DNA of 64,000 bases, from assembly GCF_018257795.1 (NCBI RefSeq), contig NZ_JAERJD010000004.1, positions 268,918 through 332,917 on the forward strand. Reading direction: 5' to 3'. Numbering within the stretch: the first letter of the stretch is position 1; each line of letters begins with the position of its first letter. A program made the position numbers and the translations under genes. The notes under the pieces were generated by a model. It was not told the origin of the DNA. It saw nothing but the letters and a program-made list of their open reading frames with translations, and made no database searches. Below are positions 21,348 through 30,219 of this stretch, one piece after another. This DNA comes from Citrobacter sp. JGM124. GTDB taxonomy: Bacteria > Pseudomonadota > Gammaproteobacteria > Enterobacterales > Enterobacteriaceae.

Positions 21348-22027
21348 TACGTCTCCTGGGGAGAAAGGGCTGGTATCAGATAATGGTAATCCCGGACTGC
21401 AGGGTGCCGCCGAAAAACTTGTTCTTCACGATGCGAATCGGGATTCAGAACCCCGAGGCAGTAACGGATCCCAAAGGATTTTGCCGCGTCCAGTATCACT
21501 TCCGAGTCGTCAATAAATAGCGTTCTATTGATATCAAGCCCAGTATGCTCAACGACGGCCTGCCATAATCGTTTGTCTTCTTTCGGATAACCAAATGTAT
21601 GGGTTGAAAGTAATAAATCAAGGTGTGATTCAAGCCCAGTGTATTTTAACTTAACCGCCAGATTATGGGGGTGGGCGTTGGTCAGCAAAATGCAACGCTT
21701 GCCGTTTGCTCTCAGGGCTTTCAAAAAAGGCAGCGTATCCGCGCGTAGCGTCGCTTTGGCGCCCTGTTCATCCATCATGGCATAGATATCCAAGTCCAGA
21801 CGTTCACTCCAGTAGTCCAGGCAGTACCAGTTTAAGCTCTGCTGTACGCGGTTGTACTCGCTGGAAATTAACTGATGTGCATCTTGCAGCGAAATACTAC
21901 GCTGTGAACTGAGTGCTGCAGGAACCCACTCTTGCCAAAAGTGGCGATCAAAGGCTAAGTCCAGCAGGGTTCCGTCCATATCCAGCAGTAAGGTATCTAC
22001 CTCCTGCCAGGCAATATCAGTAAGCAT
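21347..22027 (-). CDS. yrfG: GMP/IMP nucleotidase YrfG (HAD family)
   Basis: HAD-superfamily phosphatase of 226 residues; the E. coli homologue dephosphorylates purine mononucleotides, chiefly GMP and IMP. Motif I is LLLDMDGTLLDL near residue 17, motif II is ILLTNAH, and motif IV is FIDDSEVILDAA. The cap is inserted after motif I. It is first in yrfG-hslR-hslO. A perfect sigma-32-like -35 sequence CTTGAA lies upstream at 22077-22072, though its -10 element is weak. Confidence 0.95.
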   Translation of the reverse strand: MLTDIAWQEVDTLLLDMDGTLLDLAFDRHFWQEWVPAALSSQRSISLQDAHQLISSEYNRVQQSLNWYCLDYWSERLDLDIYAMMDEQGAKATLRADTLPFLKALRANGKRCILLTNAHPHNLAVKLKYTGLESHLDLLLSTHTFGYPKEDKRLWQAVVEHTGLDINRTLFIDDSEVILDAAKSFGIRYCLGVLNPDSHREEQVFRRHPAVRDYHYLIPALSPQET

Positions 22028-22212
22028 AAATAGGCCACCCGATGAATATGAGATAAATATAAACGTAATAGTTCAAGCGGCAGATATACGGGTTGCCCTC
22101 GGTCAGCCAATCCGCTGATTACTGCCTGTTCTTTGGGGCGACGGCAGCGTCCTGCAACTCGAACAATTTTATGTATCACCAGGGTAACATAAATTATGCC
22201 GGGTCGCAGGGA

Positions 22213-24345
22213 TCAGCGTTTTGGCAGTAGCAAGGGGGCTGAAGATTTTAGTACGTGATCATAGTAGCGCTGTATTTCACCGGGACGATTGCGGTCACGG
22301 CGATAACGATTAATGGCGATAACACTACTAACAACAAAGCACACCAGCATCATACCCAGCAATAATGAAATCATGGTATAACGCCAGTCATTATAGGTGT
22401 CTGAGGTGCTTTGCAGAATGACGTGCTGCGTTCCATTCGTATCGGTATAGGTATCGGTAATAATACCTTTTGCGATAAATGGCGCCCGGGATAGTGTCTG
22501 AGCCAGGTTCATAAACTCAGCCCACTGTTCTTGAGCAGGGTAGTCATACAAGGGGGATGGTGATGGTACGTGGACTGTTAAATCCCGGCCTTCATCATTC
22601 ACAAAGATATAGCCGCCAGCAATTGGCGCGTTCAGTAAGCGTGCTACATGGGTTATTTCACGGGTAAAGAAAGGCGCGGTCGAGGTTGTTACTAAATTAT
22701 TCAATGACTCAGCACTGATCGGGCGTAACATCACATTCACACCGTCGAGTCTTCCATTATTTGCCCAACGCACTAACGTATTCCAGTCTTTGGTATTACC
22801 CAGATTAATTAATGCATTTTTAAGCCGCACACATTCTTCTTTGGCCTGACACAAGGCCTCAGTTTTCAAAACGATTCCAGAAAAATCATCCAGCAGTACC
22901 ATTCCTGAACGGCGGATTGCGGTCGCCAGCTGTGGGTTCACCTTAGAACTGTCTTTTACTGATGGATTAATCTGTAATTTTACTGCCTCGGACAATGCAA
23001 GGGCTTGTCGAGTCGATTCGGAAGCGATCAAAGCCTCAGGCGCTGATGCCTTCCAGCTAATCTGTGAACAATCGAAGTGTAGGTAGGGTTGATTCTGATT
23101 GGCAGTATATCTGTCCGGGGCGTTGATATGGCAGGTCCCGGTACCGCTAGCCCTCAGTGTATCACCGACATGTAACGTAAATTTATTCAGGTCATTGATA
23201 CTGGAAACATCGATAGTCTTAGCACCACTTAGCCATGATGTACTGAGCTTAAGTGGCATTTCCAGCGGTACCCATATCATCATCATCAACAGGATAAGTA
23301 GCGAACCACAGGCGATGACCAAAGGACGTAGCCAATGTTGCAGCGGGAAAAGACGCACTTCATCGTGGAGGGAAAGAAACGCCCCCTGACGTACCACATG
23401 GCGGTCAAGGTAGATATCGATATCGGTTTTTTGTCCCAAGTCTTGCGTGATATAGGGTTGCCAGTGCGGGGGATAAGTCAGGTCGATAATACCCAGCGAA
23501 ATATTGTTTATCTGGTCGCGATGCGACTCCCCAAAGAGCCCCCAGCGTTTAGGGGTTCCACGCAGGCGATGTATTTCGCGTAGCTGGGAAGAGGATACAG
23601 GAGAAAATATACTCCATAAACTGGCAGCGATCAGAGCCATGGCACCACCAGCAAGCCACGGCATCAAAACAGGAGGTCCCAGAACACTGAGGAACAGAAT
23701 AAAGAATGCGAGGCAAATCAGGATGGCTTCTGGCAGCTGTCTGGATGTATGTAGAACATGTTCTTCAACGCTCTCCTGGCGTGTTCCGAGTAGCTCAATG
23801 GGGGTGCTCTCTTCCCGGCGAATAAAGGCTTGCTGCCCAGGTTGCTCTGGCGCGATATTTAGTTGGGGTTCCTGGGTGTAGTGTTGCAGGGTGTGCCCAT
23901 TCAGAGCAATGACCAGTGGCAGCGGTTCCGTCAGGATCAATTCAACATCATTGTCATTGGCAATGTATTGTTCCCAAAACAGAGGCAGATGAACTTCTGT
24001 TGCGTCCAGATAGAAACGCCACTGATTAGTATCATTAACAGAAAAACCATAACGAGTAATCGCATGACTCAATGAAATCACCGTGTCATGACGTGCATTA
24101 AGCCTGAGCTCTGAGGGTGGAGCACTTGATCCTGACGGGGTGATGATATCCTGAGTAGGGGATGTGAGCTGAAGGTAGCGCTCGATGGCGGCTTGTTCTT
24201 CTGCGGTTTGCTTACGAGTGGTTGCACCAGTAAACAAGGGGGCTCGCTGAACATAATATCGTCTGCGAAGGACGCGCCATATGAGCAATCCCGCAATAAG
24301 AAAGCAGATAAGCGAAGCGACCAACAAAAGTAATGAGCTACTCAT
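22213..24345 (-). CDS. igaA: Rcs signalling inhibitor IgaA (YrfF)
   Basis: Inner-membrane protein that restrains the RcsCDB phosphorelay; essential in Salmonella and E. coli when Rcs is intact. The 710-residue protein has an N-terminal TM (about 5-23), further TMs near residues 210-250 and 340-360, a large periplasmic domain and a final TM near 655-675. The periplasmic domain contains several cysteines (CHINAPD, FDCSQ, ALCQAKEEC), fitting the redox-sensitive family. It is divergent from nudE over 333 bases and stands upstream of yrfG by 185 bases on the same strand. Confidence 0.95.
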   Translation of the reverse strand: MSSSLLLLVASLICFLIAGLLIWRVLRRRYYVQRAPLFTGATTRKQTAEEQAAIERYLQLTSPTQDIITPSGSSAPPSELRLNARHDTVISLSHAITRYGFSVNDTNQWRFYLDATEVHLPLFWEQYIANDNDVELILTEPLPLVIALNGHTLQHYTQEPQLNIAPEQPGQQAFIRREESTPIELLGTRQESVEEHVLHTSRQLPEAILICLAFFILFLSVLGPPVLMPWLAGGAMALIAASLWSIFSPVSSSQLREIHRLRGTPKRWGLFGESHRDQINNISLGIIDLTYPPHWQPYITQDLGQKTDIDIYLDRHVVRQGAFLSLHDEVRLFPLQHWLRPLVIACGSLLILLMMMIWVPLEMPLKLSTSWLSGAKTIDVSSINDLNKFTLHVGDTLRASGTGTCHINAPDRYTANQNQPYLHFDCSQISWKASAPEALIASESTRQALALSEAVKLQINPSVKDSSKVNPQLATAIRRSGMVLLDDFSGIVLKTEALCQAKEECVRLKNALINLGNTKDWNTLVRWANNGRLDGVNVMLRPISAESLNNLVTTSTAPFFTREITHVARLLNAPIAGGYIFVNDEGRDLTVHVPSPSPLYDYPAQEQWAEFMNLAQTLSRAPFIAKGIITDTYTDTNGTQHVILQSTSDTYNDWRYTMISLLLGMMLVCFVVSSVIAINRYRRDRNRPGEIQRYYDHVLKSSAPLLLPKR

Positions 24346-24678
24346 TATTTACCCATTAAACAGTTGTTTTACCCATCAAATATAGCAAACGACAACCCCT
24401 TATAATGTTGAATTCTCTGATGTTGTTATCGGCAGATAAGTCTTGTTACTTGAGATGTTTTATTATAAATAGCCTATATTGCCGTCATGCTAACAAAGTG
24501 ATATTGAATTAAATATAAGTAAAATCCTATTTGATTATCGATATGTTGACATTTTATGTTTGCCATGATTTTGTGCTATCAGTAGGTTACTATAATGTAA
24601 ATAATAAACATGTTCGTTGCGCAAAGCATACGACGTATCGCACAATCAATTATTCATTTCATTGTTAATTCCAGCCAC
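24346..24678. promoter_or_regulatory. igaA/nudE divergent promoter region
   Basis: This 333-base AT-rich interval separates two divergent genes and must carry both promoters. I see no clear operator, palindrome or RNA gene in it. An open frame extends nudE upstream by 23 codons to 24610, but that part does not match the family. Confidence 0.6.
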
Positions 24679-25239
24679 ATGAGCCATTTTTTAAAAAAAC
24701 CGACAATTTTACATGTAGAAACCGTGGCACGTTCGCGACTGTTTGCTATTGAAACGGTGGATCTGGAGTTCAGCAACGGTGTCCACCGGGTTTATGAACG
24801 AATGAAACCGACAACCCGGGAAGCTGTATTGATCGTGCCTGTTATTAACGATCACCTGATTCTGATTCGTGAATATGCTGTTGGTACAGACTCTTATGAA
24901 CTGGGCTTTCCCAAAGGGCTTATTGATGAAGGTGAGTCGATAATCGAGGCGGCAAATCGCGAGCTGAAGGAAGAGGTTGGCTTTGGAGCCACTGAATTGA
25001 CTTTTGTCATGAAGCTCGGCATGGCCCCTTCTTATTTCTCAAGCAAAATGAATATTGTTATTGCTGAACATTTGTATGAAGAGTCGCTGGAAGGGGACGA
25101 ACCCGAAGAGCTACCGCAGGTGCATTGGCCGATAGACAATATCATGGGGTTACTTGAGGAAAGCGATTTCAGTGAAGCACGTAATGTCAGTGCACTGTTT
25201 TTGGTTCGGGAATGGTTAAAGCAGCAAGGACGTTTGTGA
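24679..25239 (+). CDS. nudE: ADP compounds hydrolase NudE (Nudix)
   Basis: Nudix hydrolase that cleaves ADP-ribose, Ap3A and NADH to release AMP. I chose ATG 24679, giving 186 residues starting MSHFLKKPT, because alignment to relatives begins there; no strong ribosome site is visible. The Nudix box GLIDEGESIIEAANRELKEEVG fits GX5EX7REUXEEXGU, spread over about residues 86-108. The VREWLKQQGRL C-terminus is typical. It converges on mrcA through a strong terminator. Confidence 0.96.
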   Translation: MSHFLKKPTILHVETVARSRLFAIETVDLEFSNGVHRVYERMKPTTREAVLIVPVINDHLILIREYAVGTDSYELGFPKGLIDEGESIIEAANRELKEEVGFGATELTFVMKLGMAPSYFSSKMNIVIAEHLYEESLEGDEPEELPQVHWPIDNIMGLLEESDFSEARNVSALFLVREWLKQQGRL

Positions 25240-25288
25240 GTTATCCTCAAATCAGCAGCAGGACTATGTAACAGAACCAAAAGAGAAC

Positions 25289-25320
25289 AAAAAGGGGCCA
25301 ACATTGTTGGCCCCTTTTTA
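25289..25320. terminator. Bidirectional terminator, nudE/mrcA
   Basis: GGGGCCAACA/TGTTGGCCCC with a three-base loop is flanked by AAAAA and TTTTT between convergent genes. Confidence 0.92.
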
Positions 25321-25360
25321 CTTTTTATAGCACGGTAACACCGCAATCTGCTGCAATAAA

Positions 25361-27907
25361 TTAGAACAACTCTCGTTCTTGCCCGTCTTCCATAATCGTT
25401 GTCCCGGCTTCATTTATCGCTTGGTGCGTCGGTTGAGTACCTTCAATGAAGTATTCGTCACGACTGCTGCCACCACTGGATAGCTGGCCGGTGGCCCTGT
25501 CTATATTCACCGTCACGACACCCTGAGGTGGGGTCAGTGGTTGTTCTGGTACACCATCAAGGGCGATTTTCATAAAATCATCCCAAGCTGGTTGAGCACT
25601 TTTTGCTCCCCCTTCATAGCCAGAAATTTGATCCCTAATCGCCCCGGATGCGGTAGTGCGCCCTAATTCACGGCGGTGGTCATCAAAGCCTATCCAGACG
25701 GAAGTGACGACCCCTGGTCCGTAGCCTGAGAACCAGGCATCTTTGGAACTGTTTGTGGTACCTGTTTTGCCACCAATATCGCGACGTTTCAAGTCCCGCC
25801 CTGCACGCCAGCCAGTCCCTTGCCAGCCTGGTTCACCATAGATGTTACTGTTCAGGGCACTTTTAATCAGGAATGCCAGTGGTGTATTCACCACGTGTGG
25901 TGCGTACTGTGACTCAAGCACAGACTTGTCTGGCGTTGCCTGTTCCAGTTCAGGGCTGGGTACTGGAATATTTTGTGTGGTCTGAGAGATAGCCACATCT
26001 TCAGTGCTCTGATTATTCAGCAGATCAGACTTGGGAATACTGCCATAGACTACAGGGATATCGCAGTCCGGGCAGGCTGTTTTAGGCTGGGCCTCAAACA
26101 GCGTCTGGCCACTGTCATTAACAATTTTGGACAGATAATAAGGGGTGACAAGGAAACCGCCGTTTGCCATAACTGAGTATCCTCGGGCCACCTGTAACGG
26201 AGTAAACTCGGCAGCACCCAATGCCAGGGATTCGGTGCGCACAATATTTTCTGCCGGGAAGCCAAAACGCTGTAAGTAATTGGCTGCATAGTCCACACCC
26301 ATCGCACGCATAGCGCGTACCATCACGACATTTTTCGATTGCCCCAGCCCTTGGCGCAGACGAATGGGGCCAGAGTACTCTGCGGGGGAGTTCTTCGGTC
26401 GCCAGTCAGAACCCGCACCTGGGTCCCAGCGTGAAATGGGGACATCATTCAGAATACTGGCCAGGGTGAGGCCTTTATCCATGGCAGCGGTATAGAGGAA
26501 GGGTTTGATGTTCGAACCTAACTGGCGTAATGCCTGAGTGGCACGGTTAAATTCGCTTTGGTTAAAATCGAAGCCGCCAACCAGCGCCAGCACCGCGCCA
26601 TCGTTCGGGTTGAGTGACACTAATGCGGAGTTAACATCAGGCAACTGTCCCAACCACCAGACATCATTCACTTGGCGAACCCAAATTTGCTGGCCTGCCC
26701 GGACGACATCAGTAACGCTGCGAGGTGTCGCGCCTTGTGCTATGTCGGAACGATAAGGCCTGGCCCAGCGCATACCTTCCATCGGGAGCGTGATGCTTTT
26801 CCCATTCCCCATCAGGGCGAAGGCTTCTGTTGCACTGGTGCCAGTGACTACTGCAGGCGAGAATGGGCCATAACTTTGCAATTTTTTTAGCGCAGAGGTG
26901 ATTTTTGGCTCATCCCAGGGCGACTCTCCGGCTTTCCATAGCACCTGTGAAGGCCCGCGGTAGCCATGCCGCATATCATAGGCAATAACGTTATTACGCA
27001 GGGCCTGCTCTGCCCCAAGCTGTACGTTACGCGTGATAGTGGTGTAAGCCTTATAACCATCCTCATAGGCATTCTCGCCATAGCGGGTCACCATATCCTG
27101 GCGAACGAGCTCAGTCAGGTAGGGGGCTGAAAAGGCAATCTCTGGCGTGTGGTAATAGGCTTCAATCGGCTGGGCGCGCGCTTCATCATACTGCTGGTTA
27201 GTGATGTAGCCCTCACTGAGCATACGCGCCAGTACCACATTACGACGAGCAGTAGCACGTTCGAGTGAATAAATCGGGTTAAATGTGGATGGTGCTTTAG
27301 GCAGCCCGGCAATCATCGCAATTTCATTTAGCGTCAGTTCATTCACTGTTTTACCGAAGTAAACTTGCGCTGCTGCCCCAACGCCGTAGGCGCGGTAACC
27401 GAGATAAATTTTATTAAGATAAAGATTAAGAATTTCATCTTTGGTGAGTAATTGCTCTATGCGTATAGCGAGGAATACCTCTTTGATTTTACGCATTAAT
27501 GTTTTTTCTGGACTCAGGAAGAAGTTACGCGCCAGTTGCTGGGTGATGGTACTGGCTCCCTGTGATGCATGACCAGAAAACATAGCGACACTGGCAGCAC
27601 GGAATATCCCCACGGGGTCGATACCATGATGCTCATAAAAACGGCTGTCCTCGGTGGCGACAAAAGCGTGGATCATGACCGGAGGGATCTGATCCAGAGT
27701 CAGAGGAATACGTCGTTTTTCACCATATTGAGCGATCAACTCGCCATCGGCGCTATAAACCTGCATGGGGGTCTGCAGACGCACGTCTTTCAGAGTCGCA
27801 ACATCAGGCAGTTGAGGCTCAATATATCTGTATAAGCCGTATAGCGAGGCTATACCCAGTAGCATGCAACAGACTGCAAGGAGGAATAAATACTTTACGA
27901 ACTTCAC
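25361..27907 (-). CDS. mrcA: Penicillin-binding protein 1A
   Basis: Bifunctional peptidoglycan synthase of the inner membrane, 848 residues, starting at GTG. One N-terminal TM (about 5-25) is followed by the GT51 glycosyltransferase domain with EDSRFYEHHG and GASTITQQLARNFFL. An OB-like linker leads to the transpeptidase: SxxK in GSNIKPFLY, SxN-type motif in GQSKNVV, and KTG in GGKTGTTNSSKDAWFSG. The last residues NGQ/DGQERELF resemble E. coli. It is divergent from hofM over 142 bases. Confidence 0.98.
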   Translation of the reverse strand: MKFVKYLFLLAVCCMLLGIASLYGLYRYIEPQLPDVATLKDVRLQTPMQVYSADGELIAQYGEKRRIPLTLDQIPPVMIHAFVATEDSRFYEHHGIDPVGIFRAASVAMFSGHASQGASTITQQLARNFFLSPEKTLMRKIKEVFLAIRIEQLLTKDEILNLYLNKIYLGYRAYGVGAAAQVYFGKTVNELTLNEIAMIAGLPKAPSTFNPIYSLERATARRNVVLARMLSEGYITNQQYDEARAQPIEAYYHTPEIAFSAPYLTELVRQDMVTRYGENAYEDGYKAYTTITRNVQLGAEQALRNNVIAYDMRHGYRGPSQVLWKAGESPWDEPKITSALKKLQSYGPFSPAVVTGTSATEAFALMGNGKSITLPMEGMRWARPYRSDIAQGATPRSVTDVVRAGQQIWVRQVNDVWWLGQLPDVNSALVSLNPNDGAVLALVGGFDFNQSEFNRATQALRQLGSNIKPFLYTAAMDKGLTLASILNDVPISRWDPGAGSDWRPKNSPAEYSGPIRLRQGLGQSKNVVMVRAMRAMGVDYAANYLQRFGFPAENIVRTESLALGAAEFTPLQVARGYSVMANGGFLVTPYYLSKIVNDSGQTLFEAQPKTACPDCDIPVVYGSIPKSDLLNNQSTEDVAISQTTQNIPVPSPELEQATPDKSVLESQYAPHVVNTPLAFLIKSALNSNIYGEPGWQGTGWRAGRDLKRRDIGGKTGTTNSSKDAWFSGYGPGVVTSVWIGFDDHRRELGRTTASGAIRDQISGYEGGAKSAQPAWDDFMKIALDGVPEQPLTPPQGVVTVNIDRATGQLSSGGSSRDEYFIEGTQPTHQAINEAGTTIMEDGQERELF

Positions 27908-28049
27908 CTTAAGACTCTCATTAGGTTTTCATTGGGTAGTTTATAAACACCAGCCCGGTAGTATAAAGACAAGCCAGACGCTTTGATATACCCGAGATGA
28001 GTTCGGGTTAATGGCATGTCCACATACGACGAAATAAGGAGATGCACGT

Positions 28050-28868
28050 ATGATGTTTCCTGGCTGGCAAATTGGCCTGGATATTCAAATGGAAGGAGTA
28101 CGTGCCATTGCTGTGCAGTGGCATCGTCAAGGCTGGCAGTTGCGCCACTGGTGGCATTTTCCATTTTTTTCTCCTGTGTCTGGCGATGACATTTTTTCGC
28201 AACCCGATGCTCTGTTTAAGGTTCTTGATGGCTGGCGTAAACAACTACCAAACCGCCACAGCCTGCGAGTGAGCTTTCCTGCCCAGCGCACTTCACAACG
28301 TAAGATTTCTCCTCCTGACAGTGATATTTGCGAAAAAGTACGTGAAGACTACATTGCTTATACAGCAGCACAACAGTTACAAGTGCCCGTTTCCCAAATA
28401 TGCTGGGATTATCTTGAACAAGGTGGCGCGCTGAACGTGAGCACCGCCCGACAGCATGATATGGATACGTTGCTGGCCTGCCTTAAGTCAGTTCAATTGG
28501 TGCCAAACGCTGTAACCCCCTGTGACAAAGTCCTTCAGGCCTTGCCGGAAACATGTTACCCACCTGGATGTGATTACCTGGTGCATGAGGAGCCTGACTA
28601 TTGGTTATGGGCGAGTTGTCGCACTGCAGGGTATTCTGGCTGGCAGAATAAACAGCAAATACCTTGCCTTTCTGGTCTGTGTGATTACCTTGGCAGTCCT
28701 GCTGAAAACATGGCGTTTAGCAGTGGCTGTATCGAAGACAGACCAGCTCTGACTGTACAGTCGCTGGATGTCTGGCCGCTATTAATTCGGCAGTACCCAC
28801 CGCTTCCCCAGCAAAAAGGGCGCTATACCATTGCACTGGGCCTGGCTTTGGGGTGCTCGCGCGGATGA
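28050..28868 (+). CDS. hofM: DNA-utilisation protein HofM (PilM-like)
   Basis: First gene of hofMNOPQ, homologues of type IV pilus assembly genes pilMNOPQ; in E. coli the set is needed to use external DNA as a nutrient. The 272-residue product begins MMFPGWQIGLDIQ, similar to the actin-like PilM fold, but shows no complete ATP-binding motif to my eye. It is divergent from mrcA, as in E. coli and in pilus-bearing proteobacteria. The stop overlaps the hofN start (ATGA). Sequence divergence is higher than for its neighbours. Confidence 0.9.
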   Translation: MMFPGWQIGLDIQMEGVRAIAVQWHRQGWQLRHWWHFPFFSPVSGDDIFSQPDALFKVLDGWRKQLPNRHSLRVSFPAQRTSQRKISPPDSDICEKVREDYIAYTAAQQLQVPVSQICWDYLEQGGALNVSTARQHDMDTLLACLKSVQLVPNAVTPCDKVLQALPETCYPPGCDYLVHEEPDYWLWASCRTAGYSGWQNKQQIPCLSGLCDYLGSPAENMAFSSGCIEDRPALTVQSLDVWPLLIRQYPPLPQQKGRYTIALGLALGCSRG

Positions 28869-29416
28869 CTCCTTTGATTAATTTATTACCCTGGCGTGCA
28901 TTGCAGCGTCAGCGTCGCTTGTATTTTCGTATTGGAACCACGATTTTCGTGACGTTATTACTGGGCTGTAGCTTTTGGACAACGTGGGCCTGGTTCAGCC
29001 AGGAGGTTATCGCGTTGCAGGGGCAAGGCGATGTATTAAAAGAACAACTCCGTAAGCTACAGGAAACACTGCCGCATCAACAGGGATGGCAACTGGGGGA
29101 TGATCAACGGTCACCAGGTGGCATCGTCGACAGGGAGAGACAGCATCATGTATCACGTTGGGGAGATATTCTGGCGGCTTTAGCCAGTCAGTTGCCTGAA
29201 AGTAGCTGGTTAAGCACGGTCACCTGGCAAGAAAGCATTATGACCCTGGAAGGCTATACCGTAGATATGGCAGATCTTGAAAGAATAAACCTGTCACTGA
29301 AACAACTTCCTGGTCATTTCCATGTCAGGGCGGGCCCTGTCAGCCATCATGCCAGCTTCGGGCTGAGTTATAGCTTTACACTGGCAGATCATGGGGGTGC
29401 ACTTGGCTTACCTTGA
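28865..29416 (+). CDS. hofN: DNA-utilisation protein HofN (PilN-like)
   Basis: Bitopic inner-membrane protein of 183 residues. I chose ATG 28865 because INLLPWR near the start is the PilN signature, also seen in E. coli HofN, and the codon overlaps the hofM stop. One TM follows (about 20-42), then a coiled-coil stretch (VIALQGQGDVLKEQLRKLQE) and a small periplasmic domain. PilN/PilO pairs form the alignment platform beneath the secretin. The 3' end overlaps hofO by 26 bases. Confidence 0.9.
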   Translation: MTPLINLLPWRALQRQRRLYFRIGTTIFVTLLLGCSFWTTWAWFSQEVIALQGQGDVLKEQLRKLQETLPHQQGWQLGDDQRSPGGIVDRERQHHVSRWGDILAALASQLPESSWLSTVTWQESIMTLEGYTVDMADLERINLSLKQLPGHFHVRAGPVSHHASFGLSYSFTLADHGGALGLP

Positions 29417-29879
29417 GCAACTGTTTATCACAAGGAGTTATCGCTACTTCGCGTTGACGCTTACCGTATTTGTACTGGTGCTGCTGTTCTGCGGCTGTCT
29501 ATGGTCAGGGAATGAACGACAAGAGTACCACGCGATCCTGCAACAGCATGCGCAGCTCCGGCAACAGCTGGCAATCATGCAGGAAAAAGACAATTCGCAG
29601 CCTGTTACAGTGGTACCTAAGGCTCCTTTAGTTGCACCAGTTGCACCGATATTTTCGGTGGTTGAAATCCTCAGACAGTCTCATGGGCGGCTCATTCACT
29701 GGCAACCAGATGCCTTACATGCACGGCTCGAACTCTCCCTTGCCTGGGAAAATGTACCATTTTTCTTTGAGCAGATTGCGAATTACCGTGGCTTGAATCT
29801 GGCATCTTTTCACATTACGGCTGTGCCGGATTCTATGGCTGTTATTTTAGTCCTGGAGTTCAGTTATGAGAATCTGTAG
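29391..29879 (+). CDS. hofO: DNA-utilisation protein HofO (PilO-like)
   Basis: PilO-type inner-membrane protein of up to 162 residues with one TM (about 20-40), a short coiled coil (ILQQHAQLRQQLAIMQEKDN) and a proline-rich linker before the small periplasmic domain. It overlaps both neighbours: 26 bases with hofN and 14 with hofP. A GTG at 29397 is an alternative start. Function is inferred from operon position and layout; sequence conservation is low across the family. Confidence 0.85.
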   Translation: MGVHLAYLEQLFITRSYRYFALTLTVFVLVLLFCGCLWSGNERQEYHAILQQHAQLRQQLAIMQEKDNSQPVTVVPKAPLVAPVAPIFSVVEILRQSHGRLIHWQPDALHARLELSLAWENVPFFFEQIANYRGLNLASFHITAVPDSMAVILVLEFSYENL

Positions 29880-30189
29880 CTGGGTGCTCTGTTTGGGGAT
29901 GATCTCTTCGCCGCAAGCCAGTTTGCGTAATCCTTTTGTGATACCACTTCCTCGTTGTGAAGAAACGTTGAAACAGCTTGATGACTGGCATCTAAAGGGA
30001 ACGGTCGGTTCTTCTTCCCGCCGTATTGCGCTAATGGCTCCACCACAACATCCACCACTCAGGGTCAGCATCGACACTGAAATTATGGCGGGGGTAAGCG
30101 TAGTGGCTATTGGTATTGCCCATGTCAGTGTCTCTCTGGCTGGGATATGTGGCGGGGCGCATTATCACTGGCATTTGTACGTAAAATAG
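29866..30189 (+). CDS. hofP: DNA-utilisation protein HofP (PilP-like)
   Basis: The 107-residue product has a short N-terminal hydrophobic signal (ICSWVLCLGMISSPQAS) and the family segment RNPFVIPLPRCEETLKQLDDWHLKGTVG. It is shorter than the E. coli protein, which I recall as about 134 residues. In pilus systems PilP is a periplasmic link between PilN/O and the secretin PilQ. The start overlaps the hofO stop. Two late cysteines are not obviously conserved. Confidence 0.8.
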   Translation: MRICSWVLCLGMISSPQASLRNPFVIPLPRCEETLKQLDDWHLKGTVGSSSRRIALMAPPQHPPLRVSIDTEIMAGVSVVAIGIAHVSVSLAGICGGAHYHWHLYVK

Positions 30190-30219
30190 TTTGAAACATG
30201 AAGGAAATCAGGGGGAATA

